Shown: positions 24,706-33,234 of the stretch, piece after piece
Position numbering within the stretch: position 1 is the stretch's first letter
Layout: each line of letters begins with the position of its first letter
Origin: JBCCLJ01 sp039026915
GTDB lineage: Bacteria > Acidobacteriota > Thermoanaerobaculia > Multivoradales > Multivoraceae
Direction: 5' to 3'
Assembly: GCA_039026915.1 (NCBI GenBank)
Contig: JBCCLJ010000014.1
Location: 1 to 59,373, forward strand
Length of the DNA: 59,373 nt
Program-made: the position numbers and the translations under genes
Notes under the pieces: model-generated
Database searches by the model: none
Told to the model about the DNA's origin: nothing
Seen by the model: the letters and a program-made list of their open reading frames with translations, nothing else

Positions 24706-26208
24706 TCAGGCCAAGGCCTGCATCTCCTGAGGGCTCAGCAGCGCCGCCAGAAACTGGTCGCACCACCAGGCGGCATCGTGTGCGTGCACTTCGGACTGAA
24801 GGGTTGTCATCCGCTTCCTGCGCTCGACGAGCGGCAGGTCGACCGCTCGACTCATGCCCCCGACCAACGAGCGCCGGCTCGCCGGCTCGACGAGCTCCGA
24901 GTGGGCGCCGAGGCGATCCGCGGCTCCGGCTTTCGAACTCAGAACCAGGACACCTTGGCGCTCCAGCTGGCACGCCGCAAACTCCTTGCAGACCAGATTC
25001 ATGCCGTCGCGCAACGAGGTGACGAGACAGACGTCGGCACGGCGGTACAGCGCCGCGAGCTCCGTCCGCGAAACCGTGCCCACCTTCAACTCCACAGGCT
25101 TCCAGTCGCCATGACCGAAGCGTTGATTGATCTCCTCCGCCAGCTGTCGCACGTTCTGCTCGAGAGCGCTGTAGCCATGAACTCCCGATCGGGTTGGCAC
25201 GCCGAGCTGAAAGAGAGTCACCTCCCCGCGGAGTTCTTCGCGACTCTCCAGCAGCACAGCGTAGGCGCGGAGCTTCTCCTCGATGCCCTTGGTGTAATCG
25301 AGACGATCGATCCCCAGGAGCAGCTTCCGCCCCTCGAAGCGTCGCTCGATCTGGTCACGCTGGCCGTCGATCTCCGCTTCGAGAGCGAGAGACGCGTAGT
25401 CCTCTGCGGCGATTCCGATCGGGAAAACGCGCGCCTCCAGTTGCTGGGAGCCGCCGAGGAAGTAGCCGCCGCTGCCCGCCGACTCGATCGAGTCGATGCC
25501 TTCGGCCTCGGCCACGAACTCGACGAAGTTGTGAAGATCGTGCTCCGACTGAAAGCCGACGACGTCATAGTGCAGGAGATCGAGCAGCAGTTCCTTGACG
25601 TCCTCTCTTTCAGCGAGCGCGGACGGATGGGGAAAGGGAATGTGAAGAAAGAAGCCCAGCCGCCGGCGAGGAGCCAGCTCGCGCAGGTGACGTCCGCAGC
25701 TCAACAGGTGGTAGTCGTGCACCCAGCACGGCGTCTCGGCACCGCCCTGCGCCGCGAGCACCTGGGCGAAGCGGCGATTCACCTCCTGATAGCGGGCACG
25801 ACCGTCCGTGGACGTGCCGACGTACTCCGGCAACTCGTGAAAGAGCGGCCAGAGAACGCCGCTGCTGAAGGCCTGATAGTAGGAAGCCACCTCAGAGTCC
25901 GAGAGGTGAACGGGACTGAGGCTTGCACCTTCGCAAGTCCTGAGGCCGCGCCGAAGACCAAAGATGTCCCGACTGAGCTCTTCAGCAGTCGCCCCGGGCC
26001 ATCCGACCCAGACGGCGTTGACCCCTGCAAGAGCGGGCTGCAGCGCGGTCGCAAGGCCACCCGAAGAGCTCCGCACGAGGACTCCGCCGTTGGTCACAGC
26101 CAGCGAAACCGGAAGCCGGTTCGAGGCGACGATCAGCTCCACCGAGTCACCGCAGGCCCTTTTCACGAAGGCGTCAGGGTTGACGCCAAGCGGGTCGATC
26201 ATGTTCAC
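24706..26208 (-). CDS. otsA: Trehalose-6-phosphate synthase
   Basis: This GT20 glycosyltransferase of about 500 residues transfers glucose from an NDP-glucose to glucose-6-phosphate to give trehalose-6-phosphate in the cytosol. Family features are VASNRLPVS near the N-terminus, WVHDYHLL, FFLHIPFPHPS, LGIDRLDYTKGIEEKL and the C-terminal TSLRDGMNLVCKEFAACQ. I prefer the GTG at 26208, nine nt after AAGGAG, over the upstream ATG at 26262. It follows otsB in a same-strand operon. The preferred nucleotide (UDP or ADP) cannot be read from the sequence; the DUF4301 gene may supply it. Confidence 0.94.
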   Translation of the reverse strand: MNMIDPLGVNPDAFVKRACGDSVELIVASNRLPVSLAVTNGGVLVRSSSGGLATALQPALAGVNAVWVGWPGATAEELSRDIFGLRRGLRTCEGASLSPVHLSDSEVASYYQAFSSGVLWPLFHELPEYVGTSTDGRARYQEVNRRFAQVLAAQGGAETPCWVHDYHLLSCGRHLRELAPRRRLGFFLHIPFPHPSALAEREDVKELLLDLLHYDVVGFQSEHDLHNFVEFVAEAEGIDSIESAGSGGYFLGGSQQLEARVFPIGIAAEDYASLALEAEIDGQRDQIERRFEGRKLLLGIDRLDYTKGIEEKLRAYAVLLESREELRGEVTLFQLGVPTRSGVHGYSALEQNVRQLAEEINQRFGHGDWKPVELKVGTVSRTELAALYRRADVCLVTSLRDGMNLVCKEFAACQLERQGVLVLSSKAGAADRLGAHSELVEPASRRSLVGGMSRAVDLPLVERRKRMTTLQSEVHAHDAAWWCDQFLAALLSPQEMQALA

Positions 26209-26427
26209 AGGACTGCTCTCCTTGGCTGCGTCTCCTGCATCATTCGGGCTTCCTGCTCTCAAGGGGCTTCCTCTCGTCGGTGTTCGTCCGTCGTCGCTTC
26301 AGAGCATGCCCTTCGCCGTCGAGGCACGGCATCGGCAAGACCTGTCTCGTCGTGTCGGAACGACCGACGCTCACGTAGGAATCCCGCCGACAGCGAACGA
26401 CCCTCGCAGCGTCAGTTCCCAACGCAG

Positions 26428-27480
26428 TCATAGCTGCTCCATCGAGCGATCGAGGAGGCTGTGCACCTCGGTCGGGTTGCGGACGCGGTACTGAGCGGCA
26501 CTCGTGCGACCGTAGGGGTCGACGTGGATCGTCAGCCCGCGGTCTCTCAGAGCCCGGAAGGAGCTCTCGTCCGTATCGTCGTCGCCGATCGCGACCGGCA
26601 GGACATCCTCGTCAGTGTGCCCCTCGAGGAGGTAGTCGATCGCCTCCCCTTTGCCCCAAACGACGGAGGGACGGATCTCGAACACGCAGCGTCCCTTCTC
26701 GACGCTCCAGCCAGTAAAGTGCGGCAGCAGGTCATGAACCGCAAAGCGAATCTTGGTTTCCAGGCTGCTCTCCGCAAGCCGGTAGTGCACGGCCAAAGTG
26801 AAGGGTTTGCGTTCGAAGAAGACGCCCCGCATGCCTCGCAGCGAGCTGGCCAGCGCCCTCTCGATGTCATCGAGCGCCTCGAGATCGAGCGATGAGAGCT
26901 GCGGCGGAGCCTCGACGTCCAACTCGAAACCGTGACAGCCGTGGTAGCGGCAGCCGCCGACCTGGACCATCTCCTGCAGATCGCTGCGCGAGCGGCCGCT
27001 GAGGATGTGTACCGAGAAGCGCTGCGCGAGGCGCTCGAGCGTGATGCGGGCAGCCATCGGCAGCTTGGCGAGCTCAGGACGCTGGGCGATCCAAGCGAGA
27101 GTCCCGTCGTAGTCGAGAAAGAAGACGAGCTTGCGGCCCTCCAGGCGTTCCCTCACTTCTTCCCATCGCTCCGAGATCAGCGGCGGCTCGCTCGAGTGCA
27201 GGCCGCGCTTCGAAGGAGGCCGATCGTTCCGCACCCGGCGCTTCGGTACGGCGGCCGGACGAGGGGGTTCCTTCCAGACGACGCGGGTCGACCCCCAACG
27301 AGGGGCCGGACGCTTGTCGACGTCCGGTGAGCCCAGACCGTCGTCAGGGGAGTCGACGGGCCTGACGGCTCCTCGTCGTTTGCGTCCCGCGAGAACCGCG
27401 GAGGCCAGCTGCTCCAACGCCTCGCGCTGTTGCCGATCCTGCGAGGTTTCACGGGGGCTCGTCGAGCGAGGCTTCACCAT
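26428..27480 (-). CDS. otsB: Trehalose-6-phosphate phosphatase
   Basis: This 350-residue protein has a HAD-superfamily phosphatase domain (about residues 115-350) with motif I FFLDYDGTLA, motif II LSGRS, a lysine-containing cap and motif IV IGDDDTDESSF, as in OtsB. It removes phosphate from trehalose-6-phosphate. About 100 extra N-terminal residues are basic and probably disordered (RPVDSPDDGL, PKRRVRNDR); they are absent from standard OtsB. The ATG at 27480 has no ribosome-binding site but lies seven nt after TAGAGT, suggesting a leaderless mRNA that begins the trehalose operon. Downstream are otsA, STAS, GH15 and DUF4301. Confidence 0.92.
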   Translation of the reverse strand: MVKPRSTSPRETSQDRQQREALEQLASAVLAGRKRRGAVRPVDSPDDGLGSPDVDKRPAPRWGSTRVVWKEPPRPAAVPKRRVRNDRPPSKRGLHSSEPPLISERWEEVRERLEGRKLVFFLDYDGTLAWIAQRPELAKLPMAARITLERLAQRFSVHILSGRSRSDLQEMVQVGGCRYHGCHGFELDVEAPPQLSSLDLEALDDIERALASSLRGMRGVFFERKPFTLAVHYRLAESSLETKIRFAVHDLLPHFTGWSVEKGRCVFEIRPSVVWGKGEAIDYLLEGHTDEDVLPVAIGDDDTDESSFRALRDRGLTIHVDPYGRTSAAQYRVRNPTEVHSLLDRSMEQL

Positions 27481-27487
27481 GCTGCGG

Positions 27488-27493
27488 ACTCTA
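27488..27493 (-). promoter_or_regulatory. -10 element of the trehalose operon (probable leaderless start)
   Basis: TAGAGT on the minus strand lies seven nt before the otsB ATG. The 17-nt-spaced -35 position reads TTCAGC, a poor match, so an alternative sigma factor or an activator may be involved. Confidence 0.4.
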
Positions 27494-27584
27494 GAAAGCC
27501 CCCGGTAACCGCTGAATCAGCGTTCCGCCGCTTGGCCTGTAGGCATCGACCTACGCCCTGCCGCCTGTCATCCTCGGCTGCGAC

Positions 27585-28442
27585 ATGCCAATCGAGAATC
27601 AGCCGGTTCCGCCACCGGGCGGGGTCGCTCGAGCCCTCGAGCAGATCGAAGCGCTCTCAGCGAGCTCACAGCATCGCTGTGCGCCCGCCGCGTTCGCTCG
27701 TTCGATGGGCCTGTTCGAAGCAGCGCGAGGCTCCGCCCGCCTCGTTCTGACGCGCAAGAGCTCGAACCTGCTCTACAACCGGTTGATCGCCGTCGGCCAG
27801 AGGTCGCCCGCAAGCGCTTCAGCGCTCGACTGGGCGCTGGGCCATTGCCTCGAGCAGCGAGCCCAGGGCCTGGCGGTCGCAGTGACTCCGCGCTCGAGGC
27901 CGCAGCGGCTGGGGCTGTGGCTCGAAAAACGGGGCTTCGAGCGCGGTTTCCCGGGCGCGAAGCTCTGGCGCGACGACCGTCGGCTCCCGCGACAGACCGG
28001 CTCGGCCGAGATCCGTGTACGGCGCGTCCGGGGTGCGGAGTCGGGGCATTGGGTCGACGTCGTCGCTCGCGTCTGGCGAGCCTTCGGCACGCGCAGGGCC
28101 TGGTTCGAGGCTCGCGCTCAGGCGGAGGGCTGGCGCCATTACGTCGCGTCCATCGACGGCGTCGACGTCGGCGCGGGCGCACTCTTCGTGGGGAACGTCG
28201 GCGACCTCTGCGTCGGTCACCTCGTCGACGGCGTCACGCTCCCCGAAGCGAGGCGTCGCGGAGTTCAGTCGGCGATCATCCGCCGCCGGATCCAGGAAGG
28301 TCGCCAGAGCGGCTGCCAACTCTTCTGCAGCGAGACCGCGCCGCCGCTCCCCCGGATGCCTCTCGTCTCTTACCGAAACCTGAAGCGCCAAGGCTTCGAA
28401 CTCGCCTACCTGCGGGACTCCTGGAACCTCCGGTTCGACTGA
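27585..28442 (+). CDS. GNAT family N-acetyltransferase-like protein
   Basis: This 285-residue protein has a C-terminal GNAT domain: DVGAGALFVGNVGDL, then the acetyl-CoA-binding helix region VTLPEARRRGVQSAII and the final SYRNLKRQGFELAY. The N-terminal 130 residues have weaker GNAT character, including AVTPRSRPQRLGLWLEKRGF, so the protein may be a tandem GNAT with one degenerate copy. The start ATG has no obvious ribosome-binding site. It is divergent from the trehalose operon. Substrate unknown. Confidence 0.82.
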   Translation: MPIENQPVPPPGGVARALEQIEALSASSQHRCAPAAFARSMGLFEAARGSARLVLTRKSSNLLYNRLIAVGQRSPASASALDWALGHCLEQRAQGLAVAVTPRSRPQRLGLWLEKRGFERGFPGAKLWRDDRRLPRQTGSAEIRVRRVRGAESGHWVDVVARVWRAFGTRRAWFEARAQAEGWRHYVASIDGVDVGAGALFVGNVGDLCVGHLVDGVTLPEARRRGVQSAIIRRRIQEGRQSGCQLFCSETAPPLPRMPLVSYRNLKRQGFELAYLRDSWNLRFD

Positions 28443-28500
28443 CGGCTCGACTCCGAAGGCCGCAGCGACGGCGCGAGACCGACATCAGGCGCCGGATCGG

Positions 28501-29460
28501 TCAGAGGGTCGCGAAGAACTCCAGCAGCGCGGCGTTCGTCTCCTCCGCCGCCTCCTGCTGAATCCAGTGCCCGACGCCCGGCACGATGCGCGAGAAGCGC
28601 AGTTGCGGCAACGACTCGCTGAAGCGCTCGATCGCCGTTGCACCCCAGAGAGTCGGGCCGTCGAATTCGCCGCCGAGAAACATCGATGGGATGACGATCG
28701 GGCTTTGATGGAAGGCCGTCATGTCGACCCAGTCGCGATCGACGTTGCGGTAGCGGTTCAGCGGGCCGCGGAAGCCCGACCGCTCAAACTCCGCGGTGTA
28801 GAAGTCGAGATCCTCCTCCGAGAGCCAATCGGGCATCGTCTCGGGATAGACGAACGTGTCGCGGAGCTCGGTCCCGTGTGGGACGCGGAAGATCGGAGGC
28901 TGGTTGGGAACCGGCCCACCGGAAGCCCCCCAGTAGAAGCCGAGCAGCCACTGGCGCACGTCCTTCTCGATCTCCGCCTCGGCCCTTCCGGGCTCCTGGA
29001 AGTAGTCGATGTAGAACTCCGCATCGGGTCCGGCGATCGCCGAGAAGACCCGGCTGGGTCTCTTTCCAGAACGCGCCGAGTACGGCACGCTGAGGCCAGC
29101 CACGCCGCGAAAGAGATCGGGACGCACCAGAGCGCTGTTCCAGACGATCGGCGCGCCCCAGTCATGCCCCACGAGAATCGCCTCCGACTCTCCGAGTGCA
29201 CCGACCGCATGGACGACATCGCCGGCCAGTCTCAGCATCGAGTACTCGCCGACAGCGTGTGGCTTCGAAGAGCGGCCGTATCCGCGAACGTCGAGAGCGA
29301 CGGCGCGGTAGCCTGCCTCGGCGATCGCCGGTAGCTGGTGGCGCCACGAGTACCAGGACTCGGGGAAGCCATGCACCAGCAGAACGAGCGGACCTTCACC
29401 CTGTTCGACGCAGTGCAGGCGCATGCCGTTGGCTTCGATGGTGCGGTGAATCAGCGTCAT
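28501..29460 (-). CDS. Alpha/beta hydrolase, epoxide-hydrolase type
   Basis: This 319-residue enzyme has the full set of soluble epoxide hydrolase motifs: the oxyanion HGFPESW at 30-36, the nucleophile D100 in GHDWGA, the cap-domain tyrosine in LNRYRN, and the catalytic His in GVGHWIQQE. Asp at the nucleophile position separates it from esterases with Ser; haloalkane dehalogenases are the main alternative but lack the cap tyrosines. No signal peptide, so it is cytosolic. The gene stands alone between the GNAT gene and the molybdenum hydroxylase operon. Natural epoxide substrate unknown. Confidence 0.9.
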   Translation of the reverse strand: MTLIHRTIEANGMRLHCVEQGEGPLVLLVHGFPESWYSWRHQLPAIAEAGYRAVALDVRGYGRSSKPHAVGEYSMLRLAGDVVHAVGALGESEAILVGHDWGAPIVWNSALVRPDLFRGVAGLSVPYSARSGKRPSRVFSAIAGPDAEFYIDYFQEPGRAEAEIEKDVRQWLLGFYWGASGGPVPNQPPIFRVPHGTELRDTFVYPETMPDWLSEEDLDFYTAEFERSGFRGPLNRYRNVDRDWVDMTAFHQSPIVIPSMFLGGEFDGPTLWGATAIERFSESLPQLRFSRIVPGVGHWIQQEAAEETNAALLEFFATL

Positions 29461-29548
29461 CCTGGGACTCCTAAAGCGCCTCGGCGCGCAGGAAGTAAGA
29501 GCGCGCGCCGCTCGAGCGACGCGCGCTGAAGGGACTTCTTTCCCGGCT

Positions 29549-31780
29549 TCAGGCCTTGAGCTGCGGAGCGATCGGCAGATCCCGGAAGCGCTTGCCGGTT
29601 ACCGGGTAGAGCGCGTTGGCAAGAGCCGGTGCAACGGGTGGTACACCCGGCTCACCGACACCACTGGGCGGGTTTCCGGTCTGCAGAATCTCCACGTTGA
29701 CCTTCGGCATCTCGTTGATGCGCAGCATCGGATAGTTGTGGAAGTTGCTCTGGCGAACCACACCGTCCCTGACGGTGATCTCACCGTAGAGCGCCATGCT
29801 GAGGCCAAAGGCCACCGCACCCTCCATCTGCGCGACGACGCTGTCCGGGCTGATCGCCGTGCCGCAGTCGAGCACGCAGTCGACCTCGTGCACCTTCACC
29901 TTGCCCTCTTCGACGGAGGCCTTGAGGGCCATGCCGACGTAGCTGAGGAAACTGAAGTGTGCGGCGAAGCCGTGGCCCATGCCGTCGGCCAGCTTGCTTC
30001 CCCAGCTCGCGTTCTCGGCGGTGCGCTCGATGACCCGGCGCAGGCGCGCCGTCTCCAGCGGGTAGGGATCTTCGCGCGGGCTGAACTTCAGCTTGCGATC
30101 CTCACCGAGCATCGCCAGGCGGTAGTCCACCGGATCTTTGCCGGCATCTTCGGCCAGCTCGTCCATGAAGCAGTTCACTGCATGCGCATGGAAGGTATTG
30201 CAGACCGAGCGCAGCCAGCCGATGCGCAGATCCGACGTCAGACCACTCGCCTCGACCTGCACGTTCGGCACGGCGTAGGGCAGGTTGGTGGCCCCCATAC
30301 CGACCTCGAAGGGGTTGGGGTCTTTGGCCCCCGCCATGAAGGTCGAGATGATCGTCGGAAAGGCGGTGTGATGGCGCCAACCGACGAGACCGCCCTCCCC
30401 ATCGACCGCAGCCTGCAGCTTCTGCATGTTCTGCGCGCGATAGAAGCCGTGCTTGACCTCGTCTTCGCGAGACCACACGAGCTTCACAGGCGTACCTTCG
30501 AGCTGCTGCGCGATCGACGCCGCTTCGATGATGAAGTCCGGCTTGGACTTGCGACCGAAGCCGCCGCCGAGGAAGGTGACGTTGACCGTGACGTTCTCGA
30601 GCGGCATGTCGAGGAGAGCAGCCACGCGCTGGCGCGCCGTCTGCGGATCCTGAGCCGGCACCCACAGCTCGCACTTGCCGTCCTTGACCAGTGCCGTGGC
30701 GGCGAGCGGCTCCATCGGAGCGTGTACGAGGTACGGACCGTGGTAGCGAGCCTCGAGTACCTTGGCAGCTCCGTCTCGCGCCGCGGCCCAGTCGCCCTCG
30801 CTGCGTACGGCGTTGCCTTCGCCATCGACGAGCGCCTCGAGCTTGGCCCGGTAGTCATCGCTGCTCTCGAGCGTCTTGCCGCCCGAGTCCCACTCGATCT
30901 CCAACGCCTTGCGCCCCTCCATCGCGTTCCAGGTCGAATCCGCGACAACCGCCACGCTGGCGTTCGTGTTCATCGGCTGGGAGCGCGCTTCCAGCGTCAG
31001 AACCTTTTGCACGCCGCGCACGGCCATGGCGGGAGCGGGGTCGAAAGACCCGAGCTTGCCGGCGATCGTCGGAGAGCGCTCGATGGAGGCGTAGACCATT
31101 CCGGGAAGACGCACGTCCATGCCGTAAGTGGATTTGCCCTGGACCATGTCCGGCACGTCGAGGCCGGCGACCTTCTTGCCGATGTAGCGGTAGTCGCTCG
31201 GGTCCTTGAGTTTGGGCTTGTCGGGGACCTCCTCGCGCGCAGCGAGCACGGCGAGCTCGCCGTAGGTGAGCTCGCCGTCGGGGCCGATGACCTTGCCCTG
31301 CTCGGCACGGCACTGATCGGCGGCGACGCCCCACTTCTTGGCCGCTGCCTGAACGAGCATCTCGCGCGCCGCGGCACCCGCTTGACGCAGAGGCTCCCAG
31401 TTGAGGCGAATCGACGTGCTGCCGTCGGTGTTCTGGTTACCGTACTTCTTGTCGCCGACCGCCTGGACGAGCTCGACCTGGTCGATATCGACCTCGAGCT
31501 CGTCGGCCAGCATCATCGGCAGCGAGGTGCGCACACCCTGCCCCATCTCGGTGCGATGCACGATGAGCCGGACCTTGCCGGTCTCCTCGATCTCGACGAA
31601 GAGGTTGGGAGCGAACGCCGGCTGTGCGTCGGTCGCCGCGGAGGAAGGTTTGGCCAGCGTCCTGCCCGGTCGGAAACCGAGTACGAGGCCGCTCGCGCCC
31701 AGGCCCAGACCCGCTTGCAGCACACCGCGGCGACTGACTTTGAAAGGAGACTTCTGAGCGTCTTTGTCGAAGTAGTTCAT
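29549..31780 (-). CDS. Molybdopterin-binding xanthine dehydrogenase-family subunit (IorB type)
   Basis: This 743-residue large subunit belongs to the periplasmic isoquinoline-1-oxidoreductase/aldehyde dehydrogenase branch of the xanthine dehydrogenase family. Residues 17-40 (SRRGVLQAGLGLGASGLVLGF) form a twin-arginine signal, so the folded enzyme is exported. The C-terminal GVGEPGVPPVAPALANA contains the catalytic Glu next to the molybdenum. HRTEMGQGVRTSLPMMLADEL and GGGFGRKS are cofactor-contacting regions. The ATG has AAAGGAG upstream. It lies 13 nt after the [2Fe-2S] subunit gene. The substrate (N-heterocycle, aldehyde or other) cannot be deduced; no cytochrome subunit is adjacent. Confidence 0.92.
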   Translation of the reverse strand: MNYFDKDAQKSPFKVSRRGVLQAGLGLGASGLVLGFRPGRTLAKPSSAATDAQPAFAPNLFVEIEETGKVRLIVHRTEMGQGVRTSLPMMLADELEVDIDQVELVQAVGDKKYGNQNTDGSTSIRLNWEPLRQAGAAAREMLVQAAAKKWGVAADQCRAEQGKVIGPDGELTYGELAVLAAREEVPDKPKLKDPSDYRYIGKKVAGLDVPDMVQGKSTYGMDVRLPGMVYASIERSPTIAGKLGSFDPAPAMAVRGVQKVLTLEARSQPMNTNASVAVVADSTWNAMEGRKALEIEWDSGGKTLESSDDYRAKLEALVDGEGNAVRSEGDWAAARDGAAKVLEARYHGPYLVHAPMEPLAATALVKDGKCELWVPAQDPQTARQRVAALLDMPLENVTVNVTFLGGGFGRKSKPDFIIEAASIAQQLEGTPVKLVWSREDEVKHGFYRAQNMQKLQAAVDGEGGLVGWRHHTAFPTIISTFMAGAKDPNPFEVGMGATNLPYAVPNVQVEASGLTSDLRIGWLRSVCNTFHAHAVNCFMDELAEDAGKDPVDYRLAMLGEDRKLKFSPREDPYPLETARLRRVIERTAENASWGSKLADGMGHGFAAHFSFLSYVGMALKASVEEGKVKVHEVDCVLDCGTAISPDSVVAQMEGAVAFGLSMALYGEITVRDGVVRQSNFHNYPMLRINEMPKVNVEILQTGNPPSGVGEPGVPPVAPALANALYPVTGKRFRDLPIAPQLKA

Positions 31781-31793
31781 CGCACGTCTCCTT

Positions 31794-32261
31794 TCAAGCC
31801 TTCTTCATCTCGGCCGCGGCTTCGTGAATCGCGCCGCGAACGCGCTGGTAGGTGCCACAGCGACAGATGTTGGCGGCCATCGCCTTGTCGATGTCTGCGT
31901 CGGAGGGCTCGGGAGTCTCGGAAAGCAGCGCCGCCGCCTTCATGATCTGCCCCGGCTGGCAGTAGCCGCACTGTGGAACGTTGATCTTCTGCCAGGAGAT
32001 CTGCAGCGGGTGGGTCCCGTCCGGAGAGAGGCCTTCGATCGTCGTGATCTCCTTACCCTCGACGCTGCTGACCCGGGTCACGCACGAGCGCTTTGCCTGG
32101 CCGTCGACGTGCACCGTACAGGCGCCGCACCGATTCATGCCGCAGCCGAACTTGGTTCCCGTGAGGCCCAGGGTGTCACGCAGCGCCCAGAGGAGCGGCG
32201 TCTTGGGATCGACATCCAGGGTCTTCTTCTCGCCGTTGACGGTGAAGCTGATCGCCATCAT
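31794..32261 (-). CDS. [2Fe-2S] subunit of molybdenum hydroxylase (IorA type)
   Basis: This 155-residue protein has two iron-sulfur domains. The plant-ferredoxin-type cluster is bound by GCGMNRCGAC and a later Cys near residue 62. The second cluster is bound by CGYCQPGQ and CRCGTYQR in the C-terminal helical domain. It passes electrons from the molybdenum site of the neighbouring large subunit to an acceptor. It has no export signal, so it is presumably carried out with the Tat-exported large subunit. GAGGTGA precedes the start. The pair forms a two-gene operon. Confidence 0.93.
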   Translation of the reverse strand: MMAISFTVNGEKKTLDVDPKTPLLWALRDTLGLTGTKFGCGMNRCGACTVHVDGQAKRSCVTRVSSVEGKEITTIEGLSPDGTHPLQISWQKINVPQCGYCQPGQIMKAAALLSETPEPSDADIDKAMAANICRCGTYQRVRGAIHEAAAEMKKA

Positions 32262-32612
32262 TCACCTCGTTTTCCAGCCGCACGAGCGGCTCTGTGTCGT
32301 TGGAGCCCGCAAACGCGAAGCTCGTGAGTCGTTGGACTGACGGAGGACCCCGATCATACCGAAGCGTCCGGAACGCCGAGCGCCGAAGACCCGAGCTGAC
32401 AAGGATTCTCCATTCGACGGGCGAGAGAGTGTCGGTCTCGGATCGACAGCGTTGGGACGAGAGTCCTCGTAAACCACTGTCAGCTTTGTATTTCTCTTGC
32501 CCTGGTCCAGCGATATATGCATCGATAGCTACGGTACGGCTCTTGCTGTCTTGGTATGCGACGGTCAGGGACTCTCAGAACCTGGCGACCCCCGCAGCAC
32601 GAAGGAGCCACG
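32262..32612. other. 350-nt divergent region upstream of the molybdenum hydroxylase operon
   Basis: No convincing protein-coding gene is seen here. The part 32470-32560 is clearly AT-richer than the surroundings and includes a GATATATGCATCGAT stretch, so it probably holds promoters for the IorA/IorB operon on the minus strand and for the small gene at 32613. I could not place a confident -35/-10 pair. Confidence 0.4.
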
Positions 32613-32810
32613 ATGTACATGGATCGCATCCTCGCCGAAACGTCCCCCTCGGTCGGACTTTTGACCGCCGCAAACGACTGGTTTGCCTTGCAGAAGGCGA
32701 GCGAACAGCGGCACGCCTCGATCCTCAGCACGGGCCGCCGCCTGACGAGCATCGGCGACCGTCGCGCAGCGCTCCTTCGCCCCACGCCGCCGCTTCCTTC
32801 GCGGCGCTGA
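32613..32810 (+). CDS. Small protein of unknown function (65 aa)
   Basis: This short reading frame begins with an ATG five nt after an ideal AAGGAG (32602-32607) and follows an AT-rich, promoter-like stretch. The product (MYMDRILAETSPSVGLLTAA at its start) is predicted to be helical in its first 45 residues and Pro/Arg-rich at the end. It has no hydrophobic segment and no family I recognise. The strong initiation region is the main argument that it is real; the C-terminal part looks like translated non-coding GC-rich sequence. Alternatively the signal could belong to a regulatory RNA. Confidence 0.4.
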   Translation: MYMDRILAETSPSVGLLTAANDWFALQKASEQRHASILSTGRRLTSIGDRRAALLRPTPPLPSRR

Positions 32811-32901
32811 ACGGCCTATCGGGGAAACCTTCCCCGATGTGTTCCGCGGAGGCCGGCTCACGCAGAGACGGCGAGGCTCAGCCTTCAGAGTCGGAGCGAA
32901 T

Positions 32902-33234
32902 CTAGCCTCCCGCGACGGGAGCCAGGAGGTAGATCTGGTCTCCGTCCTCGAGTAGGCGGTCGAGGTTCTCGTCGACGCGGCAGCGCTCACCGTTGTGCAT
33001 GAGTGTCTCCCGCAGGTGCGGGCTCTCCTCGATCGCCCGGCGCAGCGGAATTCCCTGACTTTCAGCGACGTCGAGCAACGTCTCGAGCGTCGCACCCTGC
33101 GGAAGCCGAAGTCGCCGATCGACGTCGTGCCAACCGTCGCCGATCCGCCCCTTGAGCAGCAGGTGGACGCGGATTCCCCCGCTGCGACCGAAGAGGCGAC
33201 CCAGGATCCCGGTGATCAGGATCCCCGTGGTCAA
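32902..33234 (-). CDS. MoaD/ThiS-like sulfur-carrier protein
   Basis: This 110-residue ubiquitin-fold protein has a C-terminal PVAGG tail; in MoaD the terminal Gly-Gly is thiocarboxylated to donate sulfur to molybdopterin. Residues 22-110 fit the fold, with LPQGATLETLLDVAE and LEDGDQIYLLAPVAGG. The first 20 residues add a short hydrophobic stretch (TTGILITGILGRLFG). Its start overlaps the stop of the aldehyde:ferredoxin oxidoreductase gene (ATGA), so the two are coupled. A dedicated MoaD-like protein next to such an oxidoreductase is a known arrangement and suggests a role in its tungsten-pterin cofactor. Confidence 0.88.
   Translation of the reverse strand: MTTGILITGILGRLFGRSGGIRVHLLLKGRIGDGWHDVDRRLRLPQGATLETLLDVAESQGIPLRRAIEESPHLRETLMHNGERCRVDENLDRLLEDGDQIYLLAPVAGG

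Noticed and set aside
26240..26431. 63-codon minus-strand frame overlapping the otsB stop by ATGA, between otsB and otsA
   Set aside because: The overlap suggests coupling, but the product is Arg-rich and random-looking, with no family; it more likely is an untranslated spacer.
29738..31945. 735-codon plus-strand frame opposite the molybdopterin subunit
   Set aside because: Shadow frame spanning two real genes; no recognisable domain.
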